Part shown: piece by piece, positions 12,829 to 26,200 of the stretch
Layout: each line of letters begins with the position of its first letter
How positions within the stretch are numbered: position 1 is the first letter of the stretch
NCBI RefSeq assembly: GCF_014851395.1
Contig: NW_024040707.1
Coordinates: forward strand, 20,268,457 to 20,332,456
Origin: Micropterus salmoides
Lineage: Eukaryota; Chordata; Actinopteri; Centrarchiformes; Centrarchidae
Reading direction: 5' to 3'
DNA: 64,000 nucleotides
Notes under the pieces: generated by a model
The model's database searches: none
Told to the model about the DNA's origin: nothing
The model's input: only the letters and a program-made list of their open reading frames with translations
Translations under genes and position numbers: made by a program

Positions 12829-15800
12829 GTAAGACCAACCTTCGCTGTCCTCACGGTTTGTTGGTAGAGAGGGGCACTTCATCATCAATTAAACACTTTT
12901 TTTGGACGCTGCTCATTCTGGGTACAAACTTAGTCTCGTGGTTCGGATTGGAGTTTTGGAGTGAAAGGGTTACAGCAGGCAGCGCGTAAGGAGACAGATG
13001 AGAAAGGGCGCATATCTTCCACACTCCCTCCGAGGCTTTGACACAGAGTTTGGGCTGCGATCATACACCAAACCGGGGCATCTGGAGTAGGCTGCACCGG
13101 GACTGAGGTGAAAAAGTTAGCCTTTAGATTACTGAATGTGCGGCAGTTATAATGTTTTTCCCCTCATTATGAGCTTAATCGTTCGGTGAAGTGCAGCTGC
13201 ACTTGTGCATGGGTGTATACTTTTTTGCATCGCATGTTAGGTTTGAGAGAGAATTCTGAAAATTACCGTTTTGTTTCTTGACCACCCAGCGACACAGTCA
13301 GCGTTAAATGTGATCATTTTCAAAATTTCAACTACATATTAAATGTATAGGTGCTTTTATCTTTAGACGCATTATGTCGTTGTTTGTTTCTCGGTAATTA
13401 CAGCAACCTTGACAGCATCAATACGGTGATACTGCTCCGGTATTTTTTTATGTTGACATTTATGGCACATTATTTTTATGCAATAATTATGCATGGTGCA
13501 CGCACCACACACACACACACACACGGTTACTCAGGCAGAACTGACAGGCGTTAAAATGCGTGGGGGGGAGGGTGTCGCCCCCAGGTCAAAAATGGTAGCC
13601 TAATCGTTTAATATACCGATTCCTATAGACAGATGACAGTAGGCTGCTGTCTCTCTGGCTCACCACACAGAGCTATGGGTAGAATTAAACGTAATGGCAA
13701 AAATGTAGAGAGATGAGTGGTTTGTATGCAGGGACTGCTTCAGATATAAACTGTGTTAGTTGTATGATTTTTGAGAAGATTTCTCTTAAAACCGTTTAAG
13801 TGCTGAGATGATGGGATGAAGAAAAGGGCCCCTTCTCAAGCAAGGTGATAAAAGCTTATGCTGTGTCATGGGTGAGATGAGTTCACTGGCTTGAGATTAT
13901 GGTCGGGAATATTTACCAAAACTGTTTTCTCTTGTTTGTTTTTTCAGGGAAAAGTCTCAAGACTCTTATGTCCAAGGGAATCTTACAGGTGCACCCTCCA
14001 ATCTGTGATTGTCCCGGTTGTCGAATTTCATCTCCAGTGGTAAGAATATTTAATCTTCTGTCATACTGGTGTTACTGCTGCACTGTTTTTCTGTATGTGT
14101 AGAGTCGGAGAAGCTACAAAGAAAATATAATTTTAGTTTGACTTGATGCTGGATTGTTCACTGCCGTGGTCAGGGATTCACCTCACTGGTTAAGGTTGTT
14201 ACTTGTCAAAGAGCACAATGCTTGCAGACAGAGCTTGAAGACATATTGATTTAATTCAATGTGTTAAAAGACTAGCTGTATTCTGGTATTTGTTATTGTA
14301 TTATCGCCTTTCATATTTTTGTAATACAAACGTTTTTGATTGTTTTTGCTCAGTTAAATTGAATGTTTAGCTGTTACATCAAGTCAAGTCAGTTTTATTT
14401 ATAGAGCATTTATATAGCCCAAAAACACAAATCACAAATTTGCCATAAAGGACTTTGTAATCTGTACCCTTGTTTCTAATGTTTTGTTTATTTATTATTT
14501 TTTTTCCCACATAGACTATATGGCCAATTATGTAGTTAAGCTTGTGTAAATGCCTTACTAGGCATGCTGATATTTCATTGCGATATTTTTATTGTCACCC
14601 AGCTCTTCATACATGGAACTGTGTGGAAGAGTGTATGAGTGCACATTGGAGCATTGTCTTTCTTTGTAACCTTGATGGTGAAGACCCTACAGGCACACAT
14701 GTCAACTTTGACGGTAATTTTTCTCAGCATGAATATCAAATCCACTTTCAGCCAGAGTATCAAACAGCTTTTTTTCTCATGAGGCATTGAGCTGTCCAGT
14801 ATGGCTGTTTGACGTTAGGTGTCGTTGGTCGGGTTCTTCTGTCCCATTGAATCAGTTTCCTCACCTGGCTGTTGAACTTTTGTTTGCCTAGTGCTTCCCT
14901 CAGGGCTCGGCCAGGGGCACGGTGCCAAACCTTGAGGCCTTGCAGGTGTGTCACGATTACAGCATCACCAGTCTGCGTGTGTGTGTGTGTCTGTCTGTCT
15001 GTCTATGTGTGTGTGTCAGCTTTGAGAAGCACACTGCCGGCTCACCGTCGCCAAATCTGTTCACACAGGTGCGGCGGCTTGTGCTTGTGTGTGTGTGTGT
15101 CTTTGCGTGTGTGTGTTTTTATCACCACGGAGCGCATCTGTCGTCGCTCCCAAGCACTAATCTTGAGGGAAGGGTGTAAGAGGCTTAGCGAGCTACTGAG
15201 CGTGGCTACTGCTGATTATTGTGTGCGAGGCACGCAAGGCAAAGGCGGTTTAGATAAGCCGGAGGTGTTTGAGTGATACAGGTAAACATTTTTCACGGCC
15301 AAGAATGAAGACCTGTACCCTAACACACAGGGTTCAGCCAAAACGAAATACCTGACAGAGGTAGGGGGCAAAGAAAACAGACATGCTTAAAGAAATGCTT
15401 ATGTATTATTTTTTACAGAAGGATTTGAGAATCTGAGCATGTTTGCTTATGTTTAGGCTTATTACAGATATCAAAGTGATTGGCTTTTGGCTTGCTAGGG
15501 CTTGTACAGTTCCACTTCAATTACAGCTGTGACGGAGTACAACTTTGTTATTGACGTAAGCAGGGATATGAGAGCCTTAAGGTTGTTGTTGAAGCTCTTT
15601 CTCCCTCTCCTTGTCTGGTGGTGAAGCCTGAAGGCTAACCCGCCAAGTGAATGCCACCGTGACACTTTCGCACGCACACACGGCGCACACAAACACATAC
15701 ATCCACACACACACGCAAGCTAAGTGTGTTGGCAGTTCCATGCGAGGCGGTGAGGGTTAGGCGGAGGAGGGAAGGCAGCAGGATTTGTATGGCCTGTACT

Positions 15801-15910
15801 GGCGTCTCCCTCTCTCACCACTGCCTCCCCTCAGGGTATGGCAGCCAGCACTCCCTCACTGATGAGCTTGCTCTCTCCCTCTCTTTCTCACTGACTCCCT
15901 CTCTCTCACA

Positions 15911-15967
<57 letters not shown>

Positions 15968-18900
15968 AGCATACACTATATGCCTGCCCACTGACACAAA
16001 TTACCTCATGCAGTCATTTATTTTGAAAGTTTGACGGCTGAACTTTGAGTGATCTTGTTTCGCTATAGGCATGAGGCAAGGGATCATAAAAAAAGTGTAG
16101 CAGCTGGTGGGAAGACTTTTCACCTGCCTGCGCAGAACACGTGGACGTTAATTTGCTCTGTCGGCCCGGGCATAGGCTAAGCTGTTTATAACGACACGAC
16201 ACAAACTGAATTTATTTATTTATTATTACAATCCACAGTTTTGAGTATAAATGTGCTTGTTTACCTATACTTATGAGTGAAATGCTGTTGAGAACTAGCT
16301 GTCAAAGTGTGTTAGTTTTCTATTAAGCCTGCTATTATGTGATTATCAGGTGCTTAAAGCAACATTATGCAGTAAAAATAACAGCTTCAAAATTATTTTT
16401 AAGGTGCACTGACTTTTTAAGGTGCACTGACTCGTTAGAATCCCGGGCAGGTGATTTATTACGACAACAGTGAAATGCTTTACGGCACCAACACGACTCT
16501 ACAGCAAACAACCTATAGGAAGAAGCAAAAGGTATATAATGTACAATATAAGGTATTTAGAAGAAGCTAGCTCTGTATTCTCAATCAAAATCATGGCAGA
16601 GGCTGTGATGAGACCGAAGAAGACAAAGAAGAGAAGAGTGACTGAGCAGGAGACCGGACAAAAGTAAATATATAGGCTTTTACTCATTTGCGCTACAAGA
16701 GCTGAAAGGATGAAAGACAGATGCTGAGCTGGCCTTCTTGCTGTTGGACTAGTAAGTAACAACTTATTAGCTGACCTGCTGTGTCTTCTGTTCTTTTGCT
16801 TGCTTGAGGTTTGCCAGTGTTAGCAAAGTTGTTGACTCGAGCAAAATCAGCCAGACGCCTCACAGACAGGTTTAACCGCCAGCTATAAATCTGGAGTTGA
16901 TGTTAGTAAACTTACTAGATAACACACTCTGACATTGGTAACGTTACTGTAAGTGCTCTTGCGTTAGGTGCTGTTTAGCTTTGTTGGCTAGCTTGCCACC
17001 CAAGTTTCAAGCAAAAATATTCTGCTGCTGGTGGAGAGCGACGCTGGTGTCGTACCGGAGCCAGGTGAGCAGGGAACATAAGGTACAAGGTAGATTTATT
17101 TTCTTACATTACAACAGGATGTTAAGTGAAATTTAGTTTGTAAGTTCCTTCTGCTATGTAGAAGACAACATACAGTAATACAAAAGCAATTATAAAATTG
17201 GTCAGAAATAAACATTAACACATAACAGAAATAAACATTTATGCTCAAAAACAAATATATTTGAGCATAAAATTCTGATAGCTTGGGGGAAAAACTGCTC
17301 TGGAGTCTGGTGATGTGGCAGCTGAAACTTATCTCTTCCCAGAAGGCAGCAGGGTGAACAGGCTGTGGCTGGGTGTGGGTACTGTCCTTTATTATCCTTT
17401 GTGCTCTGTGTAGGCACCTCACCTCACCAATATTACTGATGCTCAGGAGATGGGTACCAATGATCTTCTGAGCAGTTTTAATCACCCGAGCGGCCCTGTT
17501 TCCAATCATGATTCTTTCTATTGTTCCTCTGGGCTTAGCAGCCTCTATGGGTGTAATGTTAGCTAATGGCAGAGGCATAGAGACCGAAGAGGACAGAGAA
17601 ACACAGAGTGACCAAGCAAGATGTTATTGTTATTAAAGTTGCCCCTTGAAGTTGTCAGATGCTGCTTGTTTTGTGTGTCCCGGACCACGTGTCATTCTTT
17701 TTGCATGTATACAATGTAATACTGGAGTTTTTGTATGCATGGTAAAGTTTTTTCTTAGCTCTATATGTTTGTTTAAGTCTGTAAATACGCATGTGATAGT
17801 GTGTGTCTGTGTCTTTAAGAGTGCATGTCTGTGATTATTTGTACGCCCGCGATTGCTGGCTGACTTGCCTGCTTGCTGTGTGTGCACGTGTGTGTTGGTG
17901 CGCGCGCGTGTGTCTCCTCCCGGGAGAGCTGGGCTTCCTCTGCTCTGTTATTTCAGCGGAACTGGCGGAGGCCGGGAGGAAATTACACTCCCCTCCTCCG
18001 GCTCGTAAAGACCTCCTCCAATCAAGGGCTCTTCTTGCAAAGTGGAATTACACGCACGCACACACCCGCTCATCTACGCACACAACAGTCACACACACTT
18101 TTGACTATAACTTCTGTCTCATTACATTTTCATAATGCCATTTCCAATAGGGTTAATGGGGAAAAGATCATTAACATTGAAGTGCACGATATTGAGTGAA
18201 ATAATAGAAGTTGAGCTGTTGTGGAGTCATCTTCATAGATCAACTACCTACTGTACACTGCTTCTGTTTTATGTGTTTGCGTGCGTGTTTGCATGCGTGT
18301 GGCTGAGGCTATGTTGCTATGGTAACACCAGAATCGGTTATTGGCCCAGAAGTGTGCAGAACTGTGGTCGTGTCGAGTATGTTTGTGCACTTTTGTGTGC
18401 ATCTCTTTCTCGGACAAATTAGAGATTAAGTGAGACTAATGATCTGTTCATTCACCACGGGTCTTAATCTGGCATATGGAGGTCAATACGAATTGGAATG
18501 TGTGCCACACATATAGAATTACAGTAACAGTCATGTACACACACACACATGAAAAAACTCTGTCGCTGCTCTTGTTGTCTTTCTATCTACGAATATATAA
18601 AATAAACAGTTAAATTTAGCAAATTAGCATTTAGCTTCCGCATGTGTCCATTTCAGCAAGATGCTAAAGATTGTTAGAGATCTGAATGCGTATGTGTTTG
18701 CGCGCACTTATGAGTGTGTGTGTGTGTAAGTTTCTTAAAGTGTTGTGCATATTTGACTGGATGTGTGTGTCTTTGGGTGTGGACACTGTTAACAAACAGC
18801 TAAAATAAGTTGGAGCTTCTGTCTATCAGCCAAATGTGGTTTATCACGACAAAGCCAACAGCGATATATCTAAAAACCCTCCTCCCAACATCTCTTTATG

Positions 18901-20191
18901 TGTCTGTATGTGTGTGTGTATGTGTGTGAGTGTGTGTGCTTGCGTTTGTCGTTCATCATGCGATTTCCTCTGATATTTGCAGGCCTTTGCAGTGTCCTTT
19001 CATAGTTTTGCTTTCATATATCCATCAATAGACTCAAGCAAGTGCACACATAAACGGTACACACACACACACACACACACAGGATTGCTAGGAAGTAAAA
19101 TTTATCAGTGTTGTCTTTTATGTAAAGCACTTTGATTTGCCTTGTTGTTGAAATGTACAATACAAATTAACTTGCCTTGTACAGTTGTATGTACACTTTT
19201 TGATCATGATTAGTTTGTCAGCGATGCAGGTGTAAGTAAGTACCTAAGTTTTGTTTTTGTTTTATTTAATGCTACTAATGTGCTAAAAAGTCAGTTGTAG
19301 AACAATTAAACAGGTAAAGCCTAAACTTTTGGTTGAATTTTAGTGTGTCATCTGAGTTTATCTAGGTTTTTCCTCCACAACATATCTGATGTTCATCATT
19401 CAAAGTTTTAAGTTGTGTGTGACATGCCTAAACCTCAGCAAAGTGAATGTTCCAACTTTGAAGAGGCGTAGTTTTAATGGTATGGTAGTGTATTTAGGAA
19501 GTTGTTTCAGTGCATTCCTGATGATTACTAGAATCTCATGTAAAGTTCAACCCGCTTGAAATAGTTTCATCAAATTTGACTCGCGTGGGGACCAACACAA
19601 GAGAAAACATCAGTTGAATTCACCAACCACAACTTCTTGCTCGTCTCCGCTTCCCCTGTGTTTGTCTGTGGAGAGAGAGGCCCAGTCGTTACCTGTTCGT
19701 AAAGTTCCCCTGCGGCAGCCTCGGTGGGCCTATCCAAACACAATGAGGGAGGAGGAAGGAGAGAGAACTAGAGGGAAAGGAGAGAGCGAGAGGCGCGCCG
19801 ACACGCTTGATTGCACCGTCACTGACCTCCCAGAGCCAGCCCCCCTCCTCCTCCTCCCCATCACCCTTCCGCCTCTCGCCCTCTGTGCACCTCTCCCCCC
19901 TCCTCCTGCTGCTCGCCCACCACCCCCACCCCCCCTCCCCTTACCCTGTGCCGCTCCATTGGGCTGCAACTGCCCGCTCGGCTCAGCGCGTGGGGGCCGA
20001 GGGTGCGGGAGAGCGCGCGCGTGTGTGTGAATGTGTACGAGTGTGTGTGGGAGGGGGAGGCGGGGGACTTGGTCGCATGCCTGTCCGCCCTACAGTGCTT
20101 TCTCACTTTTTTCCTCTTTCTCTCACACGGCCTCGAACAAGCAAGTGTTGCCTGAAGTCTGTACGGAAACCACACACACACACATACACGT

Positions 20192-20227
<36 letters not shown>

Positions 20228-23200
20228 ATCCAGAATCAGATTTATTTTGCCAAGTATGAAGTACATTTGCACTTATAAGGAGTTTCACTTGATAAGGTCG
20301 GTGCCTGATCTCATGGCAAATTTATAGTTGCATTCCAAACGTCAAGATTGTTCTTTTTCTGTGTGAAATAATGCACAGCATGTGGAGCCACTCAGGCCTG
20401 TATTTTAACATCAAACCAGAATCTTAACCGTAAAGGAAACATCTACCATTACTTCAGTCTAAATCAGATTCTCCAACCAAAATTTATCAGAAACTTCAAA
20501 AGAAAGGACTGAAAATGTAAAACCTTTTGTCGGAGATGCTCACCATACTCCCCTTTTGAAACTGAACATTATGATTTGTCGAGTTGCACCTGTTGACAAA
20601 AAATAATACATTTATATATATATGTGTTCATGTTACTTGGTTTGTTGATATTTTTTTCACTGCAAACCAAGAACAACAAGACAAAAGCTCTTCACAAATC
20701 TGACACTCTGTCACCTTTTAACTAAATTAGGTGTTACAGGAAATGTTTTGTGGTCGTGCGTACTCGGGGGCAATATTATTAGCACCAGCCACCAGCCAAA
20801 TGCTGCTAAAATATGCAAGTGGCTGGTAGATTTGCTTCACTCACAAGTCAAAAAACAATGCCAATCTACTGAGTGGATGGTAAAACCGGAACAATCACTA
20901 GCCCCTTTGGCTCCGTGTGGAGAAAAAAGTCAATTTTGCACCCTGTGTGTACATCGCAAACAATGATGTCATTATTGATTGGAGATGTTATAAAAAGTAG
21001 ATGTTTTCCTGTTAGTTACACACATATAAACATGTTTTTTCACAATGATGGGGAAAACGGGTTAGAAATGACTATACAGTGGCAGTACTAGTGTATAGGT
21101 GTTTGTGGTGGAGGACTGTGTTAATTCCGCCACCTCTGTGAATATGAGCATTATATTTTTATGACAGAATAGTTCAAGATGTTACTAATTTACGTATGTG
21201 CAGTTTATTCACAGCCGGCCTTTATCTTTGCAGGTATTGCAGTAAGTTTGTTTATGTGCACATTCATTATTTCAGTATAACCAGATCAGGCAAATATAAT
21301 GCTTGCCTGTGTTTCTGCAGGCCTGTAAGACAGTATAGTGTGCCCTTGTCTGATTTATTTATTATATTTATAATATTTATAGCTCGTGGAGTAAGGTGGA
21401 TGCAAATGGGTGCTTCTATAAACAAAACAGCGTCATGGCTTGTGGTGAAGAAAAGGAAAACACCAAAATGATTTGAACACTAAGTAACAGAGATTATTTT
21501 AAGGTGCACTTATCAAAGCTAAAGCAATAAACACAAACTCAGTCTCTTCATTTTCTTCTTTTTTTGTGGCACCAGTAAGAGATGGCCACTACAAATCCTT
21601 ACAGACATTATCCTGACTATCAAACACATCATATGAACTTTATTATTGGGTTACTGGGGAAATCTGGTTACTGCAGACCATGTAAACACTTTAATCAAAC
21701 TATTACTTCAATCTGATTATTCACAGTAATCCAGTTATGGCGGTCATGTTTGCATACTGAGCGATCTCAATTTGATGGAAGCTGACAAATTTGTAGCTAA
21801 TCACCTTTCATAGGTGCACCTGTGAGTATCTCAGGCCGTAGGCTCTCTGTGCGGGTGAGTCACAGATAAGGAGTAAAGTAAGAATGTCTAATTAGTATTT
21901 TATGAAGAGCTGGATTTCAGGCTCACACAAACACACAGCAGACAAATTGTTTGTTATAGTCTTGTTTCAGAGCGCTTACGTGAGCACGGTAATGACCGCT
22001 TCTCCCGCCCTCCTCCCTCACGCTCGTTTTTTTCCCCCTCTCTCATTCCCCGTCGTCTCCTCAATCCCCCTCCCCCCTTTCCCCTAGTGCTCGCGCCAAG
22101 TCTGCCCGCCTCCACACACACACACACACACGCTGCGAGGTAACGGCAGACAGGCGCGTGACTCATTAGGCATTCGTCCCCCAGGGAGATCGCTGGGGGG
22201 GCGCGTGCGAGGGAGAGAGAGCGCCGCAGCTGCAGGAATGTCACGGGCGGCTACCGCTGTGTGTGTGTGTGTGTGTATGTGTGTGTGTGCACGCTAATGC
22301 TGGTTGGAGCCAGCGGCAGGGTTCTGCACCTTTCAGGAAATAACGCAAGGAGAAAAAAAAAAAAAAACACACTTATTAGTCCTCTTTTCCAACCAAGAGC
22401 TCATTTAAAAGTCTGAAATAATTTTTGAGAGAAAACATTACATTGCCTTTTACTTGGCCAATGTGTAGCTGTGATATTAGCCCCTGTTGTTGTTCACAAG
22501 AGCATTTTGTTGCTTTTATATTTGTGAATTCAGGACTCCACCCTAATGAGTAACAACAACATATATGTTGTGTGTTTGTGTATAGCCTGTATGGCAAATA
22601 TATAACATAAGGACATTGTTCACCGTACCTAATCACTGGATTAATGTTTTTCTTTGAAATAAAAAAGCTTTATAACACATATCTACCTATTAAATGAGAA
22701 TATATGCAGATGATGTTTTTGGCCCTTAAAATACCATATCAAAGTACTTTTGACTTCTTGCCATTTCTCAAGACTCTTAAATAAATGTTATGAGGCCAGA
22801 TGACGTTGTATCCAGTACTTTAAAAATCTCAGCCTACCACACTCACATTCATTCATTCATTGCCATTCGAGTCTGAGAGACTTGAAATTTGGTAGGTAGC
22901 GAAAATTATTCACAAAAGTTAAAACTGCAGCATTGATCTACTACAAACCCTTTAAATTTGTGCATTTATATAAAATCTTTCCAAATTAATTCTCCGCCAT
23001 CTTCAGTATACTTTCTTTTTTTTAAACGAAACATGAAAAAAATGGAAGAAAAAAGACAGTAGTACTTTTTAAAAAGTATATATTCATAACAGAAAAGTTA
23101 TAATGTGCCAAATTATTTTGAAAAGCAGGATCATTTTACTGTACAATGTAAAAGTTCAGGTAACGTGTTGTGGCTGGCTCTGATTTGATGCGTAATGCAG

Positions 23201-26200
23201 GAAGAGGTTACCATAAACTGTAATGCTAAATCACTGCAGCAATATGTGTTGTATAAAAAGACAAATTTCCACGTGAGTGGACAATAAATATGTTTAATCT
23301 AAATACAATAATTATGGTGGAATATTGGGTAGATTTCTATATTATGGAACTTTTTAAATGTTGGTGTTCAACATTGGTGGACGTGTATGGTGTTGTGTAA
23401 GGTAGGCTTAGATAAGCAGACACTGTATACACTACAGATACACTCTTGGGTAATGGCAAGAAGTCAGTATGGCTGGTTAATACGTTATGTAACTATAATG
23501 AACAAAAAGTCACAGTATCAAACTTGCAGTAATTTATGAGTCATTCGCCATTTCAGTTCAAGTTCAACTTCTAGATTTACTCTCAGAGCATACAATATCT
23601 ATTGGAGAATTTATGTATTATATGAACATATGTATGTGAAGGAATTAGGGCATTTATGTTTATTGGTAGTGTTTCTAAATGTTTGTCATGTACTGAAATC
23701 ACCATTTTAACCTTTTTTGCTTGTTAATGTGAAGCCCAGATATATTTCTTGGCTGCCTGACTGTCAGACAGAAAGCGTGGGAGGTGATATTCATAGAGGT
23801 GCTTTTAGTGGGACTTTTATGAGAGACTTTTTTCCATGGCTGAAAGGAGGTTGACCACACACAGTAAGGTTGCCTCAGCTCTGTGCACACGCGTGTGTGT
23901 TTGTGCGAGCATGGACGAGCCTGAGCGCTCAGGCGCCCTTCCTTTGAGCACTCCTACGTGGGCTGCCAGGGGTGTGTTTTGCTTCGTGTTTTGTTTCGGA
24001 GAGCCCTCCCCCGTGCTGCGGAAGTGTTGCCGGAAGCAGTGGGAGCTCACCCCCAGTTATGCGTCAGTGCCACTAAAGAAAGGATCGGGGCTTTCCGGGA
24101 GGAGAGAAGAGGGAGGAAGGGGGGGGAGGGGGCTGTCAGCCTGGGTATGTCACAGCCATGTGGGTGGTTGTCTACAAGCTCACACACTATCACACATAGC
24201 CACAGTCACGACTGGCCTTAGACAAACTATTCTTGTATACACTGTATTGCTGGCATGCTCCAAGTAAAATCCCCCGCTTTGAAGGGGAATTCTAAGGAAC
24301 AGGAACAGGTGTGTGTGTGTGAGTGTGTGCATGCGTATGTGTGTGTGTAGGTGGTGAGGATAGTGCGCATGTGCAGTTGTGTATTTTCCCTGACAATGTG
24401 AATACATCAATAAAGAAACATGGAGGTGGAGAATTTGTGTTTAAAAGATGTGTGTCTGAGAGATATAAGTGTGGTGGCATCCATAGAAAGTGTTGTTCTC
24501 ACGTGATGTTTCACTCCCGCTTCCTCCCTCCAACGCCCTGTTGGAGCTTTGGCTATAACCTTCCCTACAGCCTTGTGTGGAAGTAGCAGAAGTATCGGAA
24601 AGTGATCCACTGTCCTCAAACGCTGGAGCAGAACTTCAACAGGAAAGAAGAAAGGAGGGGGGAAAAAAACTCTTCTCTGGCAATGCATGATAAAAAAAAG
24701 AGGAAGTGCAGAACTCTGTGGCCTGCTCATCCTGGGGGATGTTTTCATCTCTCTCTTCCCATACCCCAACTCTTTCTAATGTCTGCCATTTGAGAGACTC
24801 TAGAGGGGCTGCACCTGTTTGCCTCTTGGCTAGGAGCCCCCAAATCCCTCCTCCCACCCCCGCCTGCCACTCATGCTGGCGCGCCTCCTGGGATGGAAGG
24901 AGTGGGGGAAGGAGGGAGCGGGGAGGCATGGCTGAGAGCAGGGTTGCGTGTGGTGGAAGGGATAGCTGGAGGGCTTGAAGGCGTCCGGGAGTGCAGGCAC
25001 CGAGAGAGAGAGAGAGAAAGAGAGAGAAGGGGGAAAACAGCTTCAAATCCAAGTCCACTCCCCGGACGGACCTTACTTCTGTGGTGCTTTCTCTCTCTCT
25101 CATGTTTTGACTCATCACATTGTCTTTCATTTCTGTATTTTCTCTCACCTTTTCTCTTCACATCTCCCTTTCTTCCCTGTTAACTTTTACTTCTCAGCCT
25201 TTCCCTCCCCTGCTCTTCTCCAATCACCCCCCCCCCCCCCCAATATCTTCTTCTCTCCATCTATACTCCTCTGCTCCTCCTCTCTCTCCTCTCTCTCCCC
25301 CTCCTCTCTGTGATAGGACCACGTTAATCTGCAGTGACCTCTTCAGGTCACATTAAAGGTCGCCCAGCTTCACTTCCTAACACCCCTAGGCCACACTGTC
25401 ATCTTTATCCCTTCTTTTCTCTGTTTACTTCTGGCAGCTTTGGAGCAAAATAAACACTTAATTCACCAACCGACTTTTCTCCCAATCAGTTCTGTCATTC
25501 CATTACTTTTACTGGTTACAAATTATTTACCCAGCTGGCCTAACATAGAGTATTGGAGAGCTTTTTCAGTGCTAATTTAATATATATAACTCATACACAA
25601 AGCGGACACACAGCTTGATGAAAACTGGCTGGAGGCTGACTATAAGTCTTACAGATTATTTTGTTTTGGTTTCAGCTCATGGACGCCAGTTACACTGACA
25701 TATCTACAAAGCTGCTGAACCAGTTTTTGCTGGAAGCTTGTAAATGAGGTTCTGATAAGGTTATTCTGAAAGCTAACTGTTAAAGACTTCTTTGCTTGCT
25801 TGCAGAGTTTTCATGTATAGTGCATCTTAATCTTAGGTGTAGTGTTAGGAGTTACATTTGACTCAACATGTGGATATATATTTTTTGATGAAATTGCAAT
25901 CTCTATTTTTTTAAATTAGTTGTGCTACTTCACGAACTTTCCACATACCCCCTGGCGACTGCAGAAGTACCCGCTTGGGTACAGTTGAGAACAGGGGCGT
26001 AGGACTGCAGGGGAAAGGGGGACTGAGTATGCAGGACCCTCACGTGATAATAGAATGAATTGCTGTGGATACTAGGAGAGGCACATCGAGAAGGCGAAAT
26101 GTGTAAACAGCAGCTTTAAAAGACATGTGGAAATGATATAATAAAAAGAAAAGATAACATGCTGCAGATAGATTGAACACAAGCAAAAAAACAGATTCAG

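Noticed and set aside
19614..20259. Pro/Leu-rich open frames in all + frames around 19.6-20.2 kb
   Set aside because: GC-rich pyrimidine-biased sequence gives long frames without stops; the peptides are low complexity.
24636..25161. Overlapping minus-strand open frames of 96-170 codons
   Set aside because: They lie over a purine/pyrimidine-biased block, overlap in different frames and match no family.
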